Positions 1 through 4,353 of a DNA stretch of 7,324 nucleotides are shown here, piece by piece. The notes beneath the pieces are model-generated. The model had not been told where the DNA came from. It saw nothing but the letters and a program-made list of their open reading frames with translations, and did no database searches. The translations under genes were made by a program, and so were the position numbers. The DNA lies in assembly GCA_019235595.1 (NCBI GenBank), contig JAFAKI010000071.1:1-7324 (forward strand). Reading direction: 5' to 3'. Source of the DNA: Mucilaginibacter sp. Its GTDB lineage: Bacteria > Bacteroidota > Bacteroidia > Sphingobacteriales > Sphingobacteriaceae. Every line of letters begins with the position of its first letter. The first letter of the stretch is position 1.

Positions 1-74
1 ATGATATTGAATGGACGGGGAAGATTATTAAAGATATCTGCTATTATAATGCGAAGAGTTATTTCAACTTTTGA
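1..74 (+). CDS. C-terminal tail of a protein, possibly an amidohydrolase (partial)
   Basis: An open frame enters from the left edge and reads codons from base 3 to the TGA at 72-74. The visible 23 residues are D-I-E-W-T-G-K-I-I-K-D-I-C-Y-Y-N-A-K-S-Y-F-N-F. The ending, a 'KI..I.Y.NAK.FF' pattern, resembles the last helix of amidohydrolase-2 (metal-dependent hydrolase) proteins, which commonly finish with an 'I...NA..LF' motif. That is recalled from the family and the fragment is too short to prove it. A second plus-strand reading of the same bases (ATG at 1, TAA at 76-78) has an arginine-rich, less protein-like composition and is less convincing. The tail ends just before the hairpin at 83-158 and converges with the YhcH-family gene. 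Confidence 0.4.
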   Translation, partial: DIEWTGKIIKDICYYNAKSYFNF

Positions 75-82
75 ATAATTGG

Positions 83-158
83 GGTGTCACACTGAGGCAC
101 TCGAAGTGCGGTGCGTAGAGGCCTGCCCACTATGCTTCGAGTGCCTCATCATGACACC
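83..158. repeat. Long interrupted inverted repeat (REP-like hairpin) between convergent genes
   Basis: Two pairs of arms are nested. GGTGTCA (83-89) pairs with TGACACC (152-158), and TGAGGCACTCGAAG (93-106) pairs perfectly with CTTCGAGTGCCTCA (135-148). A 3-by-3 internal mismatch (90-92 and 149-151) separates them, and a 28-base central part (107-134) contains AGGCCT. The whole 76-base unit could fold into one long hairpin in RNA or single-stranded DNA. It sits between the ends of two convergent genes, where it could stop or protect transcripts from both sides. No U-tract follows on either strand, so it is not a classical intrinsic terminator. From memory, similar 'CTTCGA...TGACACC' palindromes are dispersed in Sphingobacteriaceae genomes. 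That was not checked here. Confidence 0.75.
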
Positions 159-169
159 ATCTGGTACTT

Positions 170-775
170 CTATTCTCTATAACGAATCTTAATCACCAGC
201 TTTTTCAAACTATCAACCCCGTCAACCTTAATATCCGGGCGGTGTGCGTCCTGCGGGAAGAATAAGAAGAATTCTTTTGGGGTAGCGGTAAGATATTTAC
301 CTTCAACGTTATAATTGGCTGCGTCACGCCCTCCACTATATGGCTCGGTAACCGTAGCTTTTGCAACAGGCGCCATGCCTAATTTTACTTTGCCTGAAAT
401 GACATATTGCAAATCAATATATTTTCGGTGCGATTCCCATTTCACATCTTCCAGCTTTTTTGGCGGACCGGTGGATATCATGGCGTAAGCGTTATCACCG
501 TCAATAGGGTATTTCCCCGGAGCCATTGTAGCTAGCTTGCTGTCGCTTAAAAAAACAAAAACTTTATCCCACAAAGCCTTGTTGCTTTCGTACTGTCGCA
601 TAAATTCGACGCTATTAATGGAGGGATCGGCCTTTATCTTAAGGTTTTTAGCCCACACACGGCTTTTTACCCATTCATTGGCTGCCTTAACTTTCGCGGC
701 AGGGTCAGTTTGGGCATAGGCTGTAATTGCAGTAAGAAACGAAATTATTAGGGCAGCGATTTTTAAGGTTTTCAT
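170..775 (-). CDS. Exported YhcH/YjgK/YiaL (NanQ-like) family protein
   Basis: This 201-residue protein belongs to the YhcH/YjgK/YiaL (DUF386) family of double-stranded beta-helix proteins. E. coli YhcH (NanQ) in this family is linked to sialic acid metabolism as an anomerase; other members sit in sugar-utilisation loci. Visible family signatures are G-K-Y-P-I-D-G-D-N (87-95), E-S-H-R-K-Y-I-D-L-Q-Y (114-124), whose E114, H116 and D121 fit the metal-site region, and F-F-L-F-F-P-Q-D-A-H-R-P (169-180) with H178. The C-terminal K-L-V-I-K-I strand is typical. Residues 1-21 form a signal peptide: lysine at 2 and 5, a hydrophobic core, and A-Y-A before Q22. Most relatives are about 150 residues and cytosolic, so the signal peptide and a roughly 40-residue N-terminal extension are the odd points. 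ATG at 775 is chosen because it gives the full signal peptide. The gene is divergent from the AraC regulator and has no operon partner on its own strand in view. The substrate is unknown. Confidence 0.85.
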   Translation of the reverse strand: MKTLKIAALIISFLTAITAYAQTDPAAKVKAANEWVKSRVWAKNLKIKADPSINSVEFMRQYESNKALWDKVFVFLSDSKLATMAPGKYPIDGDNAYAMISTGPPKKLEDVKWESHRKYIDLQYVISGKVKLGMAPVAKATVTEPYSGGRDAANYNVEGKYLTATPKEFFLFFPQDAHRPDIKVDGVDSLKKLVIKIRYRE

Positions 776-798
776 GGATCGGTGAATTGGTTATGCAA

Positions 799-810
799 TT
801 TACATGTAAA
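799..810. promoter_or_regulatory. Perfect 12-bp palindrome in the divergent intergenic region
   Basis: TTTACATGTAAA is a perfect palindrome located 24 bases upstream of the YhcH-family start and about 65 bases upstream of the AraC-family start. Its symmetry and its place between divergent genes suit a binding site for a dimeric regulator. Its TGTAA half resembles the end of the GTTTGAATWWTGTAA motif found at the AraC gene. Function is inferred from position only, and a 12-bp AT-rich palindrome can also arise by chance. Confidence 0.3.
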
Positions 811-839
811 AGAATTATGTCGTTAGGATGACATTGTTT

Positions 840-870
840 TTTGCTTATTTGTTTGAATTTTGTAATTTTG
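840..870 (+). promoter_or_regulatory. Bacteroidota-type promoter of the AraC-family gene
   Basis: A TTTG (840-843) and a TAATTTTG box (863-870) match the -33 TTTG and -7 TAnnTTTG consensus known for Bacteroidota, with a 19-base spacer. Only five bases separate the box from the ATG at 876, so the transcript would be leaderless or nearly so. The box is part of TAATTTTGTTTGTATG, and the dehydrogenase gene has the very similar TAATTTTGTTCTTATG. The start site is inferred from the consensus alone. Confidence 0.5.
851..865 (+). promoter_or_regulatory. Putative AraC-family operator at the regulator's own promoter
   Basis: GTTTGAATTTTGTAA occurs here and, identical at all 15 positions, at 1770-1784. 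Including the preceding T, 16 bases are shared. It lies 11 bases before the chosen ATG, and its last three bases are the first three of the putative -7 box. Bound protein would therefore block RNA polymerase, which points to autorepression. No good second copy is seen 21 bases to either side, so this would be a single half-site. Binding by the AraC-family protein is an inference from the shared motif. Confidence 0.5.
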
Positions 871-875
871 TTTGT

Positions 876-1775
876 ATGGTAATAGAGACAATCGAGGATT
901 TTTACAAGAACAAATTCGACTGGATGCCAGATAATATTCAGCAAAATATCGGGCATTTCAACGTGTTTAAAATGGATAACTATACTGTGCCAACCGGCAA
1001 GCAAATGACCTTTGGACGTCGTAGTTACTACAAAGTCAGTTTGACGCGCGGAGAAGCAATATTGCATTATGCCGACCGAAGTATCCAATTGACCGGCACA
1101 TCGTTGGTATTCTTTAACCCACTAGTGCCTTACACTTTTGAATCGTTGGTGGACCATCGTTCGGGGTTCTTTTGCATATTCACGGACGAGTTTTTTGCCG
1201 GACGGTTTAGGGGTGGTTTGAGCGATCTGCCCGTATTTGCCACGGGAGGAAGACCTATTTATGCGCTGAATGAGCAGCAGGAGGACTATGTAGTCGCTTT
1301 GTTCATGAAAATGCTTGATGAATTGAACTCTGATTTTGATTTCAAATATGAGATGATCAAGAATTATATCACCGAATTAGCCTATTACGCCCTCAAAACC
1401 ACACCGTCTGAAAATCTATATAAGCATATCGATGCCAAATCGAGAATAACCTCGGTGTTTACTGAATTGCTTGAGCATCAGTTCCCTATAGAAGCGCCAT
1501 CGCAGCGTTTTGCTATGCGGTCGGCTAATGACTTTGCACAGCGGCTGTCGATCCACGTCAATCATTTGAACAGGGCGATACGCGAAACTACAGGCAAAAC
1601 CACGACTGATCATATTGCTGAACGTTTACTGCGGGAAGCTAAATCATTATTAAAACACACGGACTGGAATATTTCCGAAATCGGCTATTGCCTGGGTTTT
1701 GAAGAGCCTACCCACTTTAATAATTTCTTCAAGAAGCAAACACATCAGACGCCTACTTCTTTTCGAAATGTTTGA
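876..1775 (+). CDS. AraC/XylS-family transcriptional regulator
   Basis: The protein has 299 residues from the ATG at 876. It has an N-terminal cupin-like sensing domain (about 25-130, with the F-F-N-P-L-V-P-Y stretch near 79-86 typical of these domains in Bacteroidota). The C-terminal AraC DNA-binding domain is two helix-turn-helix units: about 215-237 (D-F-A-Q-R-L-S-I-H-V-N-H-L-N-R), and about 265-287 (I-S-E-I-G-Y-C-L-G-F-E-E-P-T-H-F-N-N-F-F-K), ending in the family's T-P-T-S-F-R. An in-frame ATG at 828 would add 16 residues (M-T-L-F-F-A-Y-L...), but it would place the promoter and operator inside the gene, so 876 is preferred. The stop codon (1773-1775) lies inside the first downstream operator copy. 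The likely target is the dehydrogenase gene 65 bases downstream, and probably its own promoter. The inducer is unknown; the regulated dehydrogenase suggests a small carbonyl or alcohol compound. Confidence 0.9.
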   Translation: MVIETIEDFYKNKFDWMPDNIQQNIGHFNVFKMDNYTVPTGKQMTFGRRSYYKVSLTRGEAILHYADRSIQLTGTSLVFFNPLVPYTFESLVDHRSGFFCIFTDEFFAGRFRGGLSDLPVFATGGRPIYALNEQQEDYVVALFMKMLDELNSDFDFKYEMIKNYITELAYYALKTTPSENLYKHIDAKSRITSVFTELLEHQFPIEAPSQRFAMRSANDFAQRLSIHVNHLNRAIRETTGKTTTDHIAERLLREAKSLLKHTDWNISEIGYCLGFEEPTHFNNFFKKQTHQTPTSFRNV

Positions 1776-1805
1776 ATTTTGTAACCATTGGTTTGAATAA
1801 TGTAA
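1770..1805 (+). promoter_or_regulatory. Direct-repeat operator for an AraC-family protein, 21-bp period
   Basis: GTTTGAATTTTGTAA (1770-1784) and GTTTGAATAATGTAA (1791-1805) agree at 13 of 15 positions and begin 21 bases apart, two helical turns. They lie in the same orientation, as in the araI half-sites of E. coli AraC. The downstream copy ends four bases before the putative -33 TTTG (1809-1812) of the dehydrogenase promoter, the position expected for an activator touching RNA polymerase. The upstream copy overlaps the stop codon of the regulator gene. The repeat is plain in the sequence; the identity of the bound protein is inferred from the neighbouring gene and the third copy at 851-865. 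Confidence 0.65.
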
Positions 1806-1808
1806 TGC

Positions 1809-1835
1809 TTTGCCTTCTGTTCTGATTTAATTTTG
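1809..1835 (+). promoter_or_regulatory. Promoter of the short-chain dehydrogenase gene
   Basis: TTTG (1809-1812) and TAATTTTG (1828-1835) match the Bacteroidota -33 and -7 elements, but the 15-base spacer is shorter than the roughly 17 to 23 usually given for this phylum. A weak spacer beside a direct-repeat operator fits a promoter that needs an activator. The box is five bases from the ATG at 1841, exactly as for the AraC-family gene, so this transcript would also be nearly leaderless. Confidence 0.45.
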
Positions 1836-1840
1836 TTCTT

Positions 1841-2695
1841 ATGAAGACAAGAACAGAAACAGATAGTAAGAAAAAAGTATGGTTCATCACCGGTGCTTCA
1901 AAAGGGTTCGGGCTAAGCATCGTAAAACAGTTGCTTTGCGCCGGGCATTTTGTTGCGGCTACTTCCCGCGATAAGGAAGCATTAGCAAGAGCAGTTAACC
2001 GGGATGAAAGTAATTTTTTGCCATTGCAGGTTGACCTGGCTAATGAGAGCAGCGTATCGCTGGCGCTTCAACATACCTATGAAGAATTTGGCCGGATAGA
2101 CGTGGTGATCAATAATGCAGGCTACGGTATAGGAGGCGCAATTGAAGAGTTGACCGATGAAGAAACCCGGCAAGCATTTGATATCAACGTATTTGCTACC
2201 TTAAACGTGGTAAGAAATGTGATGCCTTATTTGCGTGAGCAGCACTCGGGCCATATCATCAATATATCTTCCTCAGGAGGTTTTGCACCAGGTATGGGTT
2301 GGTCGATTTACTGCGCAGCCAAATCGGCAGTAATTACATTGAGCGAAGTATTAGCAGAAGATGTAAAGCATTTGGGCATTAAGGTGACTTGCGTATCTCC
2401 GGGATCATTCCGTACCAATTTTCTGAATGGTGAATCAATTGCAGTGGCTGAGAACCCGATTGATGACTACAGGGATATTGCGGAGGCGCGTAGACAATAT
2501 ATGAAAAGAGACGGCCAGCAACCCGGCGACCCGGAAAAAGCTGCTGCAGCCATTATTAAAGTGGCAGGAGAGGAGAACCCGCCTGTGCACTTGTTATTAG
2601 GTGGTGACGCTTACAATCGCGTATTAACAAGGCTGGATGCGCTGCATAATAATATTCGTGAAATGGGCGAGGTAACCTGCTCAACCGACTTATAA
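1841..2695 (+). CDS. Classical short-chain dehydrogenase/reductase (SDR), probably NADP-dependent
   Basis: This 284-residue protein has all the marks of a classical SDR. T-G-A-S-K-G-F-G (17-24) is the dinucleotide loop. R43 follows the second strand, where a basic residue usually favours NADP(H). D65 precedes the adenine pocket, and N-N-A-G is at 91-94. The catalytic set is N116, S144, Y157 and K161 (Y-C-A-A-K), with the usual 13-residue Ser-Tyr distance. S-P-G-S-F-R-T follows at 186-192. The C-terminal extension is typical of the SDR subgroup annotated as 'oxidoreductase' beside AraC-type regulators in Bacteroidota. ATG at 1841 is chosen because it follows the promoter box directly. The enzyme should be cytosolic and reduce a carbonyl or oxidise an alcohol; the substrate cannot be read from the sequence. 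It is likely controlled by the upstream AraC-family protein and ends before a strong terminator. Confidence 0.9.
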   Translation: MKTRTETDSKKKVWFITGASKGFGLSIVKQLLCAGHFVAATSRDKEALARAVNRDESNFLPLQVDLANESSVSLALQHTYEEFGRIDVVINNAGYGIGGAIEELTDEETRQAFDINVFATLNVVRNVMPYLREQHSGHIINISSSGGFAPGMGWSIYCAAKSAVITLSEVLAEDVKHLGIKVTCVSPGSFRTNFLNGESIAVAENPIDDYRDIAEARRQYMKRDGQQPGDPEKAAAAIIKVAGEENPPVHLLLGGDAYNRVLTRLDALHNNIREMGEVTCSTDL

Positions 2696-2731
2696 TTGAT
2701 CACTCTGCGCTTGTTTTAATCCATATATTCA

Positions 2732-2768
2732 AAAAAAGCTCCGGTTCCTTGATGGCCGGAGCTTTTTT
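2732..2768. terminator. Bidirectional intrinsic terminator
   Basis: AAAAAAGCTCCGG (2732-2744) pairs perfectly with CCGGAGCTTTTTT (2756-2768) around an 11-base loop. The core GCTCCGG/CCGGAGC stem is GC-rich, and there is a T-run after it on the plus strand and, from the A-run, on the minus strand. It lies 37 bases after the dehydrogenase stop and 16 bases beyond the end of the convergent SMR gene, so it can end both transcripts. Confidence 0.9.
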
Positions 2769-2783
2769 GTTATAGAGTCATGG

Positions 2784-3161
2784 TTACTTCAACGAAGTAC
2801 CATAAAATTTAAGTCCAAGGATGCCCAGCATGATTAACGTAATAAAAAACAATTCGAGTAATGAAAAACGCTGCTGAAAGAAAGCGATTTCGGCTATTTT
2901 GATCATAATCAGCGTTGCGGCTGTCCATACTGCATAAGCGGTAGCAGTTGGTAATTGTTTGATGGCCAATGAAAAGAAATAGATATTGCAGACGCCAAAG
3001 ACAATGTACCCTATGATTGGTAAAATGACAGGTAAACCGCCGTCCAGTTTATAAAAAGTGGCAAACTGCAGATTTTTGATCTCGCTGAATTTCATGAATT
3101 TGACCGAGAAGGTCCATGCAGCCTCAAATGCAGCAGCGATAACGATATATAACCAGGCCAA
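2784..3161 (-). CDS. Small multidrug resistance (SMR) family transporter, Gdx/SugE-like, divergent
   Basis: This 125-residue inner-membrane protein has four hydrophobic segments (about 3-21, 42-67, 71-95 and 98-118). E13 in A-A-A-F-E-A-A-W matches the essential proton/substrate glutamate of SMR proteins (E14 of EmrE). P-T-A-T-A-Y-A-V-W (71-79) matches the TM3 motif, with Y76 and W79 corresponding to Y60 and W63 of EmrE. The start M-A-W-L, W16, and the G-I-L-G-L-K end look more like the guanidinium exporter branch (Gdx/SugE) than EmrE. It is longer than the usual 105-110 residues because of about 16 extra residues in the first loop. A glycine before the glutamate and the glycine-rich stretch after W79 are replaced, so its substrate may differ. 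The start is TTG: the upstream gene's TAA lies in frame only three codons earlier, and the next Met (residue 23) would remove E13. It starts 9 bases after the broken desaturase gene, probably as its operon partner. Confidence 0.75.
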   Translation of the reverse strand: MAWLYIVIAAAFEAAWTFSVKFMKFSEIKNLQFATFYKLDGGLPVILPIIGYIVFGVCNIYFFSLAIKQLPTATAYAVWTAATLIMIKIAEIAFFQQRFSLLELFFITLIMLGILGLKFYGTSLK

Positions 3162-3170
3162 TGTGTTGAA

Positions 3171-4157
3171 TTATTTGTCGTAAGATATATAATTTTCCCG
3201 AACCGGGCTTAATTCAAGCGGTTCCGGTGGTAGATTATCGGAAGGCTTGTATTCCACCTGCTCCGCAACCGGGTTAAACTTCCTGAAAATTTTCCATTTA
3301 CTGCTCAGCCAGTTAACTATCCGTGGACGCAGGTTATAATACCAACTGAACCAACGATAACGCAATAACTTCTGCTCATCAAAGCGCTTTACCGAAAAGG
3401 CGTGTTGTAAAAAGTAATCTTTCGGATAATCATAGTACAAGCCCCAGTTTTCGCGGTTATTGCCCGGTTTGTGACCTGGATCATAAGCTGTTCCGAATAA
3501 GTGGTCCCACAGCGAAAACTTAGTTGAGAAATTAGCATGGAATACTTCGCGGTAGTTGGCATGGTGCCACAAATGCAATTCTGGCGAATTAAGGAAGTAT
3601 TTCAACTTACCAAATTTAACATTGACGTTGGCATGGATAAACATACCAAACATGGCATCCAAAAGCGCTTTGATCGGTATCACCATTGGATTGGCGCCCA
3701 GTATGACAATAGGGGCAAACTCTATGGTTTGGTTGATGATGATCTCCACTATATGAGAACGGGATCCCGCCAGGAAATCAACTTCTTTGCCTGAATGATG
3801 CGCTTCATGTGTTCGCCATAAAAGTTTATTGGCATGCTATAAGCGATGGAAAAGGTAGATATAGAGGTCGTGCGTTATCAGGAAAAACAAGACTTGTTCG
3901 GTTACCGACCAGCTTTTTATAAACTGAAAACCCGACCAATCAAAGTGATGCTGCAATGGAGCGATGATGTAATCGAATATCAGGATTTTTAGAAAATAGC
4001 TTTGGATGATGGTGTACCATACCAAATCCACCCAAAAACCTTCTCTAAAGAAGGGCAAACCCTTTCTATAAGGTGATATCCGCTCCCAGGCGATAATGAA
4101 TATCACCCAGCAGATCAGTATAGTGGTTGTTATTACTAATAACTTCGATTGATCCAT
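3171..4157 (-). pseudogene. Fatty acid hydroxylase / sterol desaturase family gene interrupted by an in-frame amber stop
   Basis: The frame from ATG at 4157 reads 106 residues, meets TAG (3839-3837), then continues in the same frame for 221 residues to TAA at 3171. There is no frameshift; read through, the product would be 328 residues, normal for this membrane di-iron oxygenase superfamily. The histidine motifs span the stop: H96-D97...H104-R105 lie before it, and H108, H117, H120 and H121 (L-L-W-R-T-H-E-A-H-H-S) after it. H175 and E-L-H-L-W-H-H-A (H195, H198, H199) then W-D-H-L-F-G-T follow. Hydrophobic helices near 7-24 and 45-66 fit a membrane protein. The truncated 106-residue product lacks most iron ligands and should be inactive. 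CAG (Gln) to TAG or TGG (Trp) to TAG by one transition would explain it. An apparent GTG start at 3749 gives a 192-residue C-terminal piece, unlikely to be functional. The family hydroxylates or desaturates lipids or sterols; the substrate is unknown. Alternatives are a sequencing error or readthrough. Confidence 0.8.
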
Positions 4158-4205
4158 TTTCTAATTGTTCTATAAACGCCTTTGATTATCAATCGGCGAA
4201 TATGA

Positions 4206-4335
4206 GGCTAAAGCCGCATTATTTTTATATTAATATGGCCGTTGGCTAAAGCCGAACCGCAATGAATTTAGACTTTATTTCATTGCCGTCCCATTTATGG
4301 GACGGTATAAAAAATTTCAAAGAGGCTTTAGCCAA
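4206..4335. repeat. Composite palindromic repeat cluster (REP- or MITE-like)
   Basis: GGCTAAAGCC occurs at 4206-4215 and again within TTGGCTAAAGCC at 4242-4253. Its exact inverse GGCTTTAGCCAA is at 4324-4335, so 4242-4335 is a 94-base unit with 12-bp inverted ends. Two hairpins lie inside it. GCAATGAA (4259-4266) pairs with TTCATTGC (4279-4286), and CCGTCCCA (4286-4293) pairs with TGGGACGG (4298-4305) around a TTTA loop. The two hairpins share base 4286, so both cannot form fully at once. The cluster fills most of the gap between the nonulosonate-type operon's end and the desaturase start. It could end the operon's transcript, but no clean U-tract follows a stem. No clear target-site duplication is visible. 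Dispersed repeats of this kind are recalled from related genomes but were not checked. Confidence 0.7.
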
Positions 4336-4353
4336 AATCTACGCTTACGCCTA

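Noticed and set aside
1..78. Short plus-strand open frame starting with the first ATG of the window
   Set aside because: Its 25 residues are arginine-rich and unlike any protein tail I recognise; the overlapping frame ending at 74 looks more natural.
537..719. 60-residue plus-strand open frame
   Set aside because: It is fully antisense to the YhcH-family gene, with no motif or promoter of its own.
705..1088. 127-residue minus-strand open frame across the divergent promoter region
   Set aside because: It overlaps the signal peptide end of one gene and the start of the AraC-family gene in other frames, has no recognisable motif and a low-complexity, cysteine- and histidine-rich look typical of antisense shadow.
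1416..1613. 65-residue minus-strand open frame inside the AraC-family gene
   Set aside because: It lies antisense to the conserved DNA-binding domain, which is clearly the real coding frame.
3171..3749. Separate 192-residue gene with a GTG start
   Set aside because: The same frame runs on upstream without a break to the TAG at 3837-3839 and continues family motifs (R-T-H-E-A-H-H-S) before the GTG, so it is the second half of an interrupted gene and not an independent one.
3537..3794. Two overlapping plus-strand open frames over the desaturase gene
   Set aside because: They are antisense to the histidine-motif region and show no protein-like features.
4206..4335. CRISPR array or riboswitch as an explanation of the repeats
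   Set aside because: The repeats are inverted, unevenly spaced and few, with no regular spacers, and no known riboswitch core was recognised.
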